Assembly: GCF_000956475.1 (NCBI RefSeq)
Contig: NZ_JYJB01000004.1
Coordinates: 150,799-214,798, forward strand
DNA: 64,000 bases
DNA from: Microbacterium hydrocarbonoxydans
GTDB lineage: Bacteria; Actinomycetota; Actinomycetes; Actinomycetales; Microbacteriaceae
Direction of reading: 5' to 3'
Positions 36,662-45,660 of this stretch are shown piece by piece (position 1 is the first letter of the stretch; each line of letters begins with the position of its first letter). Made by a program: the position numbers and the translations under genes. Below the pieces are notes generated by a model. The model saw only the letters and a program-made list of their open reading frames with translations, was not told the origin of the DNA and searched no databases.

Positions 36662-37620
36662 GGGGAGCAGGGCGGCGGATCGGCGCCGCGATTCTCGCGG
36701 TGGTCGCGATGCTCGGCCTGGGCGGATGCAGCACCCGCGCCGCTGAGTGGACGGATCAGACGTACGCGATCGCCGGTGGCAGCCCGACGGGCGTGTACTA
36801 CGACTACGGGGGGCGCATCGGCGCAGCCCTCTCGGACGCGCTCGACGTCACGGTGCAGGTGGAGCAGACGGCCGGCTCGCTCGACAACCTGCGTCGCGTC
36901 GGCTCAGGGCAGGCTCTGCTCGGCTTCGCACAGGCGGATGCCGCAGCAGACGCCGTGATGGGCACCGGCGCGTTCGATCAGCCGTTGCCGGTCGTCGCCG
37001 TTGCGAGGCTCTACGACGAGTACCTCCATGTGGTCGTGCGCGGGGAGTCGGACATCGACTCGATCGCCGATCTCGCGGGCTCGACGATATCGCTCGGCGC
37101 GAGGGACTCGGGCGTGAATGTGATCGCCACCCGCGTCCTCGACGCCGCAGGGGTCGGCATCGACACGATCCAGGATCCCCAGCTCGGGTTGAGCGATTCG
37201 ATCTCGGCGATGCGATCGGGCGAGATCGACGGATTCTTCTGGGTGGGAGGCCTGCCCACCCCCGGCATCGAAGAGCTGGCATCGAACCAGCCGGTTCGAC
37301 TGCTCCCGATCGAACGCACGTGGGTCACCGCGATCAACGAGCGCTACGCGAACGCGTACCGCACCGCCGATCTGCCGGTCGGGACGTACGGACTGACGCA
37401 GAGCGCTCCGACCATGGCGGTCCCCAACTACCTCGTGACCGCATCGTCCACACCCGATGCGGTCGTCCGCGACATCCTCGTCACGCTCTTCGACGCCCGT
37501 CAGGAGATGGCGGCGGAGGTGCCGGCGGCTGCTCTTCTCGATCGGCGCCAGGCCGTCTTCACGAGCCCTGTCGAGCTGCACCCGGGCGCCGTCGACTTCT
37601 ATCGCGGCATGCGGGAATGA
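36658..37620 (+). CDS. TAXI family solute-binding lipoprotein
   Basis: 320-residue lipoprotein: signal peptide ending in lipobox LGGC (Cys about residue 23), then a TRAP-associated extracytoplasmic immunogenic (TAXI) binding domain (YAIAGGSPTGVYYDYGGRIGAAL, VEQTAGSLDNLRRV, GFFWVGGLPTPGIEEL). TAXI proteins usually feed a TRAP permease, but none is nearby. The 4-nt overlap with a kinase gene instead suggests a sensing role, as in accessory binding proteins of two-component systems. Confidence 0.9.
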   Translation: MRGAGRRIGAAILAVVAMLGLGGCSTRAAEWTDQTYAIAGGSPTGVYYDYGGRIGAALSDALDVTVQVEQTAGSLDNLRRVGSGQALLGFAQADAAADAVMGTGAFDQPLPVVAVARLYDEYLHVVVRGESDIDSIADLAGSTISLGARDSGVNVIATRVLDAAGVGIDTIQDPQLGLSDSISAMRSGEIDGFFWVGGLPTPGIEELASNQPVRLLPIERTWVTAINERYANAYRTADLPVGTYGLTQSAPTMAVPNYLVTASSTPDAVVRDILVTLFDARQEMAAEVPAAALLDRRQAVFTSPVELHPGAVDFYRGMRE

Positions 37621-37636
37621 CCGCCATCGCCCAACC

Positions 37637-37656
37637 CTCAAGAAACGCTCAAGAAA
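37637..37656 (+). promoter_or_regulatory. 11-bp-period direct repeat, candidate response-regulator box
   Basis: CTCAAGAAA occurs twice (37637-37645 and 37648-37656), exactly one 11-bp period apart. Two half-sites at this spacing are typical for OmpR-class regulators. It lies just after the TAXI gene and upstream of the glutamate-type transporter operon. Confidence 0.5.
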
Positions 37657-37904
37657 GCCGCATGTCGCCTGCCCGCTCTGCCAATCTGGGGTCGATCGCA
37701 TCAGCGATCACACCGATCGGGTGCCAGCCTGACTGCGTCGTCCGGGGGCTGAGGACAGCAGTCACGGCGACCCCACGGCCTGCTAGGGGCAGGACGTGGG
37801 GTGACCCGACGGGTATGTCAGCGTAGACGCAGCACCTGTTACGAACGGGTAAATGTCGCGTGCGTGACCTAGAAGCCCGCGTGCGACGTGGCTAGCTTGG
37901 AGAG
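37657..37904 (+). promoter_or_regulatory. Intergenic region before the amino-acid ABC operon
   Basis: No gene seen. It contains a 12-bp stem with one mismatch at 37771-37801 (CCCCACG...CGTGGGG, no T run), a possible weak terminator for the two-component operon. A TAGCTT box at 37893-37898 lies 6 nt before the ATPase gene's ATG. Confidence 0.5.
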
Positions 37905-38654
37905 ATGATGACCTCAGGTTCGGCCCTCGTGGTGGTCGAGAACGTCCAGAAGCACTATGGAGAGTTCCAGGCCCTCACCGATATCGACCTCACCGTGAAC
38001 GAAGGAGAGGTCGTCGTCGTGATCGGCCCCTCCGGTTCGGGCAAGTCGACTCTCTGCCGCACGATCAACCGGCTCGAGACGATCACCAGCGGCAGCATCC
38101 GCATCGACGGCAAGGAGCTGCCTGCCGAAGGCAAGGCCCTCGCGACCCTGCGCGCCGACGTCGGGATGGTGTTCCAGTCCTTCAACCTGTTCGCCCACCT
38201 GACGATCCTCGAGAACGTCACGCTCGGTCCGATCAAGGTGCGCGGCCTGAAGAAGGCGGCGGCCGAGAAGGAGGCCATGGAGCTCCTGGAGCGCGTCGGC
38301 GTGGCCAAGCAGGCCTCCAAGCTCCCGGCCCAGCTCTCGGGCGGTCAGCAGCAGCGCGTGGCGATCGCGCGCGCTCTGGCGATGCATCCGAAGGTCATGC
38401 TGTTCGACGAGCCGACCAGCGCACTCGATCCCGAGATGATCAACGAGGTCCTCGACGTCATGGTCGAGCTCGCGGAACAGGGGATGACGATGATCGTGGT
38501 CACGCACGAGATGGGGTTCGCGCGCAAGGCCGCCCATCGTGTCGTGTTCATGGCCGACGGGCACATCGTCGAGGAGGCCACGCCGGAGGAGTTCTTCACG
38601 CATCCGAAGAGCGACCGCGCCAAGGACTTCCTCTCGAAGCTGCTCACCCACTGA
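37905..38654 (+). CDS. gluA: Amino-acid (glutamate-type) ABC transporter ATPase
   Basis: 249-residue polar amino-acid importer ATPase. Walker [10 protein letters not shown], signature [15 protein letters not shown], Walker [15 protein letters not shown] and H-loop VVTHEMGFA are all intact. First gene of an ATPase, binding protein, permease, permease operon, the same order as gluABCD of Corynebacterium, so glutamate or a close relative is the likely substrate. ATG at 37905 (or 37908) lies close behind a TAGCTT box; GGAG directly precedes it. Confidence 0.92.
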   Translation: MMTSGSALVVVENVQKHYGEFQALTDIDLTVNEGEVVVVIGPSGSGKSTLCRTINRLETITSGSIRIDGKELPAEGKALATLRADVGMVFQSFNLFAHLTILENVTLGPIKVRGLKKAAAEKEAMELLERVGVAKQASKLPAQLSGGQQQRVAIARALAMHPKVMLFDEPTSALDPEMINEVLDVMVELAEQGMTMIVVTHEMGFARKAAHRVVFMADGHIVEEATPEEFFTHPKSDRAKDFLSKLLTH

Positions 38655-38696
38655 TCTTTTCTGTCCCTGCACACACAGCACACGAAGGAGACGCAC

Positions 38697-39614
38697 ATGC
38701 GACGCACACGGACACTGGCAGGAATCGGGATCGCGGCAGCAGCGCTGCTCGCGCTGACCGCCTGCAACAGCGGCACGCCGACGACGTCGGGCGACGGCGG
38801 CGGCGGCTCGGAGGAGCCGGCGGCCGACTCGACGCCGTGGACGATCGAGAAGGACGTCAAGATCGACGGCAGCCCGACGTTCGACCGGATCTCGTCGAGC
38901 GGCACGGTCAAGGTGGGTGTCAAGGAGGACCAGCCCGGACTCGGCTACCTCGACCCGGTGACCAACGAGCGCACCGGTTTCGACGTCGACATCGCTCGAT
39001 GGATGGCTGCATCCCTCGGCGTCGACCCCGAGAAGATCGAGTTCCAGGCGATCGCGTCGGCGAACCGCGAGCAGGCGATCGTGAACGGCGACATCGACTA
39101 CTACGTCGGCACATACTCGATCACCGACAAGCGCAAGGAGCAGATCTCCTTCGCGGGTCCCTACTTCATCACCGGCCAGGGCCTGCTCGTCGCATCCGAC
39201 AGCAAGATCAAGAGCGTCGACGACCTCGACTCGTCGACCACGGTCTGCTCCGCGACCGGCTCGACGCCGATCCAGAACATCAAGACGAACTACCCCGAGG
39301 TGCCGACCAAGGAGTACGACACGTACTCGAAGTGCGTCGAGGACCTGAAGAACGGACAGGTGGATGCCGTCACCACCGATGAGGCGATCCTCATCGGCTA
39401 TGCGGCTCAGGACCCTGACAAGATCAAGGTCGTCGGCGAGCCGTTCAGCGAGGAGCGCTACGGCATCGGCGTGGCGAAGGGCGACACAGCGCTGGTCGAG
39501 TACTTCGACGAGCAGCTGACGGACGGCGGAGACATCTGGCAGCAGATCTTCGACAACAACCTCGGCGCCTCGGGCGTCAAGGCGACGCAGCCTGAGGTCG
39601 ACCCGGTCGGTTGA
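38697..39614 (+). CDS. gluB: Glutamate-type ABC transporter substrate-binding lipoprotein
   Basis: 305-residue exported lipoprotein. Signal peptide with lipobox LTAC (Cys about 22), Gly/Ser linker, then a family 3 amino-acid-binding fold (VKVGVKEDQPGLGYLDPVTNERTGFDVDIARWMAASLG, SANREQAIVNGDIDYYVGTYSITDKR, GQVDAVTTDEAILIGYA). GAAGGAG precedes the ATG. A full intrinsic terminator lies directly after its stop, inside the operon. Confidence 0.93.
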   Translation: MRRTRTLAGIGIAAAALLALTACNSGTPTTSGDGGGGSEEPAADSTPWTIEKDVKIDGSPTFDRISSSGTVKVGVKEDQPGLGYLDPVTNERTGFDVDIARWMAASLGVDPEKIEFQAIASANREQAIVNGDIDYYVGTYSITDKRKEQISFAGPYFITGQGLLVASDSKIKSVDDLDSSTTVCSATGSTPIQNIKTNYPEVPTKEYDTYSKCVEDLKNGQVDAVTTDEAILIGYAAQDPDKIKVVGEPFSEERYGIGVAKGDTALVEYFDEQLTDGGDIWQQIFDNNLGASGVKATQPEVDPVG

Positions 39615-39620
39615 CACTGA

Positions 39621-39654
39621 GCGGAGCGGCCGGAGAGCCGGCCGCTCCGCTTTT
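39621..39654 (+). terminator. Intra-operon terminator between binding-protein and permease genes
   Basis: Perfect 13-bp stem (GCGGAGCGGCCGG 39621-39633 with 39638-39650), AGAG loop, followed by TTTT (39651-39654). It begins 6 nt after the stop of the binding-protein gene; the permease genes continue downstream on the same strand. Confidence 0.85.
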
Positions 39655-39691
39655 CGCACGACATCAGCATCCCGACTCGACAGGAGCAGCA

Positions 39692-40339
39692 GTGGGAGTC
39701 ATCACCGACAACCTCGACCTCTGGTGGGAGGCACTGGGGGGAACCCTCGTGCTCTTCTTCGGCGGTGGCCTCATCGCCCTTGTGCTCGGGCTGATCGTCG
39801 GAGCAGCGCGCGTGTCGCCTGTTCCGATCGCGCGGGCCGTCGGCGGGATCTATGTGAACTGGATCCGCAACACCCCGCTCACGCTCGTGATGTTCTTCTT
39901 CGCGTTCTGCCTGCCGATCCTGGTGGGGCAGCGCCTGAACTACACGCTGCTCGCCGTCGTGGCGCTCGGCGTGTACACCGCAACCTACGTGGCCGAGGCG
40001 CTGCGCGCCGGCATCAACACCGTGCCGGTCGGTCAGGCCGAGGCGGCGCGCGCGATCGGACTCAACTTCGGGCAGGTCATGCGGTACGTCGTCCTGCCAC
40101 AGGCGACGCGCTCTGTGGTGCCTCCCATGATGAGCGTGCTGATCGCTTTGATGAAGAACACCACGGTCGCTGCCGGATTCTCGGTCGTCAACCTGGGCAC
40201 GATCCGCGCGGCGCTCAGTGAGCGCGGTGAGAACGCGCTGGTCGTTCTCCTGTGGGTCATGGTCATCTTCGTCGCACTGGTCCTGCTGCTCGGCTGGTTG
40301 CAGCGTCACCTCGAGAACAAGTGGAGGATCGCGCGATGA
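39692..40339 (+). CDS. gluC: Glutamate-type ABC transporter permease 1
   Basis: 215-residue HisM/GlnP-type permease with about five membrane helices. The EAA loop that docks onto the ATPase is visible as EALRAGINTVPVGQAEAARAIGLNFGQVMRYVVLPQA. GTG 39692 is preceded by CAGGAG; translation from further upstream would run back through the terminator hairpin. Overlaps the second permease gene by 4 nt. Confidence 0.92.
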   Translation: MGVITDNLDLWWEALGGTLVLFFGGGLIALVLGLIVGAARVSPVPIARAVGGIYVNWIRNTPLTLVMFFFAFCLPILVGQRLNYTLLAVVALGVYTATYVAEALRAGINTVPVGQAEAARAIGLNFGQVMRYVVLPQATRSVVPPMMSVLIALMKNTTVAAGFSVVNLGTIRAALSERGENALVVLLWVMVIFVALVLLLGWLQRHLENKWRIAR

Positions 40340-41262
40340 GCTCTGTACTCTTCGACGTCCCCGGTCCCAAGGCGATCGCCAGGAACCGCCTCATCGGAAT
40401 CCTCACGGTGCTCGTCGTCCTGGCCGTGCTCGGCTGGGTGGTGTGGCGTCTATACGCGACAGGACAGTTCACCGCCGAGAAGTGGAACATCTTCACCTTC
40501 TCCGCCGTCTGGGTGCGGTTCGGGCAAGGGCTCCTCAGCACACTCGCCGCGTTCGCCGTGGCGGCGGTCGGCTCGGTCGTCCTCGGCTTCGTCCTCGGGA
40601 TCGGCCGGCTGTCGGACCACGCATGGGTGCGCGAGCCGGTCAGATGGATCATCGAGGTGCTCCGCGCTGTTCCGGTGCTCGTGCTCATGATGCTGCTGTA
40701 CTACGGTCTCCCCGTCGCCGGCATCAAGATGCCTCCGTACTTCGCGGTCGTGATCGCGCTGATCGTCTACAACGGCTCGGTGCTCGCCGAGGTCCTCCGC
40801 GCCGGAGTCGAGTCTCTGCCGCGGGGCCAGAGCGAAGCGGGCTACGCGATCGGCCTGCGCAAGAGCGGCGTCATGCGACTGATCCTGCTGCCGCAGGCCG
40901 TGCGGGCCATGATGCCCGTGATCATCGCGCAGCTCGTCGTCGCGCTGAAGGACACCGCGCTCGGCTTCATCATCACGTACCAGGAGCTGCTGTACGTCAT
41001 CAACCAGATCGGCAACCAGGCGCCGTACGGCTCGCCGCTGATCCAGTCGGCGATGATCGGCGGCACGATGTACGTCGCGGTCTGCCTCGTGCTCTCGTAC
41101 ATCGCCTATCGGATGCAGCGCCGAGTGAAGCGATCGCCGAAGCAGGCTGCGGCGATCGGCAATGTCGCAGCTGATGACGAGGCGACCCTGACCGAGGCGA
41201 TCGCTCTGCAGAGCCGTGCCGGGAAGTACGACGGGAACAATTCGGGCGCACAGGGGTTGTGA
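40336..41262 (+). CDS. gluD: Glutamate-type ABC transporter permease 2
   Basis: 308-residue second permease of the importer. EAA loop: LAEVLRAGVESLPRGQSEAGYAIGLRKSGVMRLILLPQA. It has an N-terminal cytoplasmic extension with a helix and a charged C-terminal tail, as in GluD homologues. ATG 40336 overlaps the first permease's stop (ATGA). Confidence 0.92.
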   Translation: MSSVLFDVPGPKAIARNRLIGILTVLVVLAVLGWVVWRLYATGQFTAEKWNIFTFSAVWVRFGQGLLSTLAAFAVAAVGSVVLGFVLGIGRLSDHAWVREPVRWIIEVLRAVPVLVLMMLLYYGLPVAGIKMPPYFAVVIALIVYNGSVLAEVLRAGVESLPRGQSEAGYAIGLRKSGVMRLILLPQAVRAMMPVIIAQLVVALKDTALGFIITYQELLYVINQIGNQAPYGSPLIQSAMIGGTMYVAVCLVLSYIAYRMQRRVKRSPKQAAAIGNVAADDEATLTEAIALQSRAGKYDGNNSGAQGL

Positions 41263-41304
41263 GCCGCGCGGACCAGGGGCCCGTCCCCGGTAGACTCGAC
41301 TCTC

Positions 41305-42345
41305 GTGTCTGAGTCACCAGAGATCACCCCAGAAGCGGTCGAAGCCGCCGTCGCCGCGGCTCTCGAAGCCATCAGCGCGGCAGCCGACACCAGCGAGCTC
41401 AAGGCGGCGCGAGCCGCACACGTCGCGGAAGGGTCGCCGCTCGCGATCCTGAACGCCTCGATGCGACAGGTCGCGCCGGAGAACAAGGCGGCGTTCGGCA
41501 AGCTCGTGGGCCAGGGGCGCGGTCAGGTCACCCAGGCGCTCGCCGCGAAGGAAGCCGAGCTCGCCGCCGCCGAAGTCGCGGCACGTCTCGAAGCCGAGCG
41601 CGTCGACATCACGGCCGTTCCGTCCCGCACGCGCGTGGGAGCCCGGCATCCGCTCACCCTGCTCAGCGAGCAGATCTCCGACATCTTCGTCGGCATGGGC
41701 TGGGAGATCGCGGAAGGTCCCGAGCTCGAGCACGAGTGGTTCAACTTCGACGCCCTGAACTTCGACGTCGACCACCCCGCTCGCCAGGAGCAGGACACGT
41801 TCTACGTCGATCCGACCTCGCGCCACCTCGTGATGCGCACGCACACGAGCCCCGTGCAGGTGCGCTCGATGCTCGACCGCGAGCTGCCGATCTACGTGCT
41901 GTGCCCCGGCCGCGTCTACCGGACCGACGAGTTCGACGCGACGCACCTGCCGGTGTTCACCCAGTTCGAGGGCCTCGTGATCGACAAGGGCATCTCGATG
42001 GCGCACCTCAAGGGCACGCTGGATCACGTCGCCCGGCAGCTCTTCGGTCCTGAGGCGAAGACGCGCTTCCGCACGAACTTCTTCCCCTTCACCGAGCCGT
42101 CCGCCGAGCTCGACCTGTGGCACCCGACCTTCAAGGGCGGCGCGCGCTGGATCGAGTGGGGCGGCTGCGGCATGGTCAACCCCAACGTGCTGCGCGCAGC
42201 GGGCATCGATCCCGACGTCTACAGCGGCTTCGCGTTCGGCATGGGCGTCGAGCGCGGTCTCATGTTCCGCAGCGACGTGCAGGACATGCGCGACATGGCA
42301 GAGGGCGATATCCGATTCAGCGAGCAGTTCGGGATGGTGGTGTGA
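41305..42345 (+). CDS. pheS: Phenylalanine--tRNA ligase alpha subunit
   Basis: 346-residue catalytic subunit of the (alpha-beta)2 class II synthetase. The N-terminal tRNA-binding coiled coil (residues 1-95) is followed by motif 1 HPLTLLSEQISDIFVGMGWE, motif 2 (RTHTSPVQVRSM, PGRVYRTDEFDATHLPVFTQFEGL) and motif 3 GFAFGMGVERGLMFRSDV. GTG start at 41305, 8 nt after TAGACT with no ribosome site; leaderless layout. Its stop shares a base with pheT. Confidence 0.97.
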   Translation: MSESPEITPEAVEAAVAAALEAISAAADTSELKAARAAHVAEGSPLAILNASMRQVAPENKAAFGKLVGQGRGQVTQALAAKEAELAAAEVAARLEAERVDITAVPSRTRVGARHPLTLLSEQISDIFVGMGWEIAEGPELEHEWFNFDALNFDVDHPARQEQDTFYVDPTSRHLVMRTHTSPVQVRSMLDRELPIYVLCPGRVYRTDEFDATHLPVFTQFEGLVIDKGISMAHLKGTLDHVARQLFGPEAKTRFRTNFFPFTEPSAELDLWHPTFKGGARWIEWGGCGMVNPNVLRAAGIDPDVYSGFAFGMGVERGLMFRSDVQDMRDMAEGDIRFSEQFGMVV

Positions 42346-44849
42346 TGCGCGTCCCGCTTTCGTGGCTGCGTGAGTACGTCGATCTGGCAGCGGATGCCAC
42401 CCCCGAGGACGTCCTCGCGGCGATGGTGTCGGTGGGCTTCGAAGAGGAGGACATCCACCGCTTCGAGATCTCGGGTCCGGTCGTCGTCGGTCAGGTCGTC
42501 TCGATCGAGGCCGAAGCGCAGTCGAACGGCAAGACGATCAACTGGTGCCAGGTCGATGTGGGCGAGGCCCACGGCGGCGTCCGCGGCATCGTCTGCGGCG
42601 CGCACAACTTCGTCGCCGGAGACAAGGTCGTGGTGACCCTGCCCGGCGCCGTGCTGCCCGGCCCGTTCCCGATCGCGGCCCGCAAGACCTACGGTCACGT
42701 GTCCGACGGCATGATCGCCTCGGCACGCGAGCTGGGCCTCGGCGACGAGCACAACGGCATCCTCGTCCTGGCGGACCTCGGCATCGACGCACCGGTCGGC
42801 GCCGATGCGATCGCGCTGCTCGGCCTCGACGATGTCGCGGTCGAGATCAACGTCACCCCCGACCGCGGCTACGCCTTCTCGCTGCGCGGGGTCGCGCGCG
42901 AGTACTCGCACGCGACCGGAGCGACCTTCCGCGACCCGGCAGAGCGCGACTTCGCCGAACTGCAGCCGGGCACGGGTCACACCGCGATCGTCGACGATCA
43001 GGCGCCGGTGCGCGGCCGCGTCGGCGCGAGCGAGTTCGTCACGCGCGTCGTCCGAGACGTCGACCCGTCGCGTCCGACGCCGCCGTGGATGATCGCACGC
43101 CTGTCGCTGGCCGGCATGAGGTCGCTCGGCATCCTGATCGACATCACGAACTACGTCATGCTCGAGCTCGGCCAGCCGCTGCACGGCTACGACCTCGACA
43201 CGCTGAGCGGCGGCATCACGGTGCGTCGCGCGACGGCGGGCGAGAAGATCACCACGCTCGACGGTCAGGAGCGCGCTCTCCACGTCGAGGACCTGCTGAT
43301 CACAGACGACTCCGGCCCGATCGGCATCGCCGGCGTCATGGGCGGCGGAACCACCGAGATGAACGATGCGACCCGCAACGTCCTGATCGAGGCCGCGACG
43401 TTCGACCCCGTCACGATCGCGCGCTCGGCACGCCGTCACAAGCTGCCCAGCGAGGCGTCCAAGCGCTTCGAACGTGGCGTCGACCCGCTGATCCCGTTCG
43501 TCGCCGCCCGTCGCGCGGCCGACCTCATGGTCGAGCTCGCCGGAGGCACGCTCACCGACGAGGGCGGCGCGCTGTTCTCCGAGGTCTTCATCGGCGAGAT
43601 CGTGCTTCCGGCCGGCTTCGTGCAGGGGCTCATCGGCGTGGACTACACGGATGCCGAGATCACCGGTGCACTGGAGACGATCGGCGCAGACGTGACGACC
43701 GGCGAGGACAGCTGGGTCGTCATCCCGCCGACCTGGCGCCCCGACCTCACCGACAAGTGGACCCTCGCCGAGGAGGTCGCCCGCATCCACGGGCTCGACC
43801 GCATCCCCTCCGTGCTGCCCACGCCGCCGTCCGGTCGAGGGCTCACGGCGCACCAGCAGGGTCGTCGCCGGGTCGCCAACGCCCTCGCCGCGGCCGGATT
43901 CGTCGAGACCTCGGCGTTCCCGTTCACCAGCGACGTCCAGAACGACCTGCACGGGTCGGCCTCGGGCGAGAAGCTGCCCAGCATCCGCCTGGCCAACGCG
44001 CTCGACGGGGCTGCGCCCTTCCTGCGCCGCTCGCTGGTCCCGGGTCTGCTGCAGATCGCGCACCGCAACATCTCGCGCGGTTTCACCGATCTCGCGATCT
44101 TCGAGACCGGAGTCGTGTTCCTCCCCGAGCCTGGCGTGACCTACGGCACCGATGACGTGCCGCCGCTCGGTGCGCGCCCCAGCGACGAGAAGCTCGCCGA
44201 GCTCAACGCGTCGATCCCGCCGCAGCGTCGACACGTCGCGGCCGTGCTCACCGGCAACGTCTCGGCGCGCCAGCCGGGGCGCCCGGCAGAACCGGCGGGG
44301 CTGGCCGAGGCCCTTGACGCCGTGCGTGTGATCGCGGCTGCGGCGGGCGTCGAGATCGATGTGGAGCAGGGGCAGCGCGCGGCGCTCCACCCGGGTCGCA
44401 GCGGTGTGCTGCGCATCGGCGAGACCGAGGTCGGATACGTCGGCGAGCTGCATCCCGATGTGGCGGCCGATGCGGATCTGCCCGGCCGCGCCACCGTTCT
44501 CGAGCTCGACCTCGACGGCATCCTCTCCCTTGCGGGCGCGTCTGTCGTGGCTGCGTCGCTGTCGGCCTTCCCGGCCGCGACGCAGGACGTGTCGCTCGTC
44601 GTGCCGGCCGAGCTGCCGGCGGCCGAGCTGCGTGCGGCGCTGATCGAGGGCGCGGGTGAGCTGCTGGAGTCTTTGCGCCTGGTCGACGACTACCGCGGCG
44701 AGGGTGTGCCGGAAGGCTCGAAGAGCCTGACGTTCGCGCTGCGGTTCCGTGCCGACGACCGCACCCTGACGGCAGCCGAGGCGACTGCGGCGAAGCTCGC
44801 CGGCGTGGCTGTCGCGACCGAGCGTTTCGGCGCCACGCTGCGCGACTGA
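42345..44849 (+). CDS. pheT: Phenylalanine--tRNA ligase beta subunit
   Basis: 834-residue partner of PheS. Order: N-terminal fold MRVPLSWLREYVDL, an EMAP-type tRNA-binding domain (about residues 40-150, VGQVVSIEA...GIVCGAHNF), B3/B4 editing domain, B5 domain, catalytic-like core (GLDRIPSVLP...) and a C-terminal ferredoxin-like anticodon-binding domain (LSAFPAATQDVSLVVPAELPA...LRFRADDRTLTAAEA). Length is typical. ATG overlaps the pheS TGA by one base. Confidence 0.97.
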   Translation: MRVPLSWLREYVDLAADATPEDVLAAMVSVGFEEEDIHRFEISGPVVVGQVVSIEAEAQSNGKTINWCQVDVGEAHGGVRGIVCGAHNFVAGDKVVVTLPGAVLPGPFPIAARKTYGHVSDGMIASARELGLGDEHNGILVLADLGIDAPVGADAIALLGLDDVAVEINVTPDRGYAFSLRGVAREYSHATGATFRDPAERDFAELQPGTGHTAIVDDQAPVRGRVGASEFVTRVVRDVDPSRPTPPWMIARLSLAGMRSLGILIDITNYVMLELGQPLHGYDLDTLSGGITVRRATAGEKITTLDGQERALHVEDLLITDDSGPIGIAGVMGGGTTEMNDATRNVLIEAATFDPVTIARSARRHKLPSEASKRFERGVDPLIPFVAARRAADLMVELAGGTLTDEGGALFSEVFIGEIVLPAGFVQGLIGVDYTDAEITGALETIGADVTTGEDSWVVIPPTWRPDLTDKWTLAEEVARIHGLDRIPSVLPTPPSGRGLTAHQQGRRRVANALAAAGFVETSAFPFTSDVQNDLHGSASGEKLPSIRLANALDGAAPFLRRSLVPGLLQIAHRNISRGFTDLAIFETGVVFLPEPGVTYGTDDVPPLGARPSDEKLAELNASIPPQRRHVAAVLTGNVSARQPGRPAEPAGLAEALDAVRVIAAAAGVEIDVEQGQRAALHPGRSGVLRIGETEVGYVGELHPDVAADADLPGRATVLELDLDGILSLAGASVVAASLSAFPAATQDVSLVVPAELPAAELRAALIEGAGELLESLRLVDDYRGEGVPEGSKSLTFALRFRADDRTLTAAEATAAKLAGVAVATERFGATLRD

Positions 44850-44886
44850 CCGGATTCCGAGTACGGCGCCGGGGTAGCGTGTCGGG

Positions 44887-45603
44887 ATGAGCATCCTCCC
44901 GCACAGCACCCCGGCGGCCGTTCCGGAGGGAGCCCGGCCGCTCGGCGTGGGACCGTTCCTCGCACCCGGAGAGCAGATCGACTGGCACTACCGCGCCCCG
45001 GGCTGGCAGCCCGGAGATCCGTCGACCATCAGCCCGATGCGCGTGGTGCGCGACGACGAGCGGGGACTCGTGGCCTGGCTCGCGCCGGGGACGCTGCAGG
45101 AGGCGCAGGGCACGGTCACGGGCGCGCGTGTGCGCTCGATCCCCTTGGAGCGTCGCTGGCTCGACAGCCGCACCCGTATCGTCGAGGAATGGTGGGGCGG
45201 AGGCAGTCTCCGCATCGCTCCAGTCGGCGCAGCCTGGTCGGTGTGCCTGTTCTGGAAGCACGCCGACGACGTCGACTGGGTGTTCGACGGATGGTACGTG
45301 AACCTCGAGAACGCGCACCTGCGCACCGATCGCGACACCTACTCCTCTGATCACATCCTCGACGTGTGGATCGGCGCGGACCGTACGGTTCATCTCAAGG
45401 ACGAGGACGAAGTCGTCGCCGCGATCGGCCAGGGGCGGCTGACCCGGGAACAGGCCGCGCAGATCGAGCGGCATGCGGATGCCGCGATCGAGTCGTTCCA
45501 TCAGGGAGCATGGCCGTTCGACCCGGAGTGGGTCGCGTGGCGCCCGGATCCCGCCTGGACGATCCCCGTTCTGAGCGGACTGGACGAACTGCAGCGCTCC
45601 TGA
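44887..45603 (+). CDS. DUF402 (FomD-like) protein
   Basis: 238-residue soluble protein of the DUF402 superfamily. The YLNLE-type signature appears as FDGWYVNLENAHLRTDRDTYSSDHILDVWIGAD, followed by an acidic KDEDEV stretch; the aspartates here bind metal in FomD, which hydrolyses nucleotide-linked phosphonates, and in related nucleoside diphosphatases. A hydrolase role is therefore plausible but unproven. ATG 44887 is 6 nt after TAGCGT with no ribosome site. Confidence 0.8.
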   Translation: MSILPHSTPAAVPEGARPLGVGPFLAPGEQIDWHYRAPGWQPGDPSTISPMRVVRDDERGLVAWLAPGTLQEAQGTVTGARVRSIPLERRWLDSRTRIVEEWWGGGSLRIAPVGAAWSVCLFWKHADDVDWVFDGWYVNLENAHLRTDRDTYSSDHILDVWIGADRTVHLKDEDEVVAAIGQGRLTREQAAQIERHADAAIESFHQGAWPFDPEWVAWRPDPAWTIPVLSGLDELQRS

Positions 45604-45660
45604 CGTCTGCTCTGGGCGGAACAGCTTCCCGACAGGGGCGGAGGCTGATGACATGGGCGT

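Noticed and set aside
37621..37826. Extension of an alternative frame past the TAXI gene as a separate gene
   Set aside because: Composition is non-coding, with no ribosome site, and the region holds regulatory-looking repeats.
42219..44909. Long minus-strand open frame opposite pheT
   Set aside because: Shadow of pheT; composition is Arg/Asp/Glu-rich and carries no domain.
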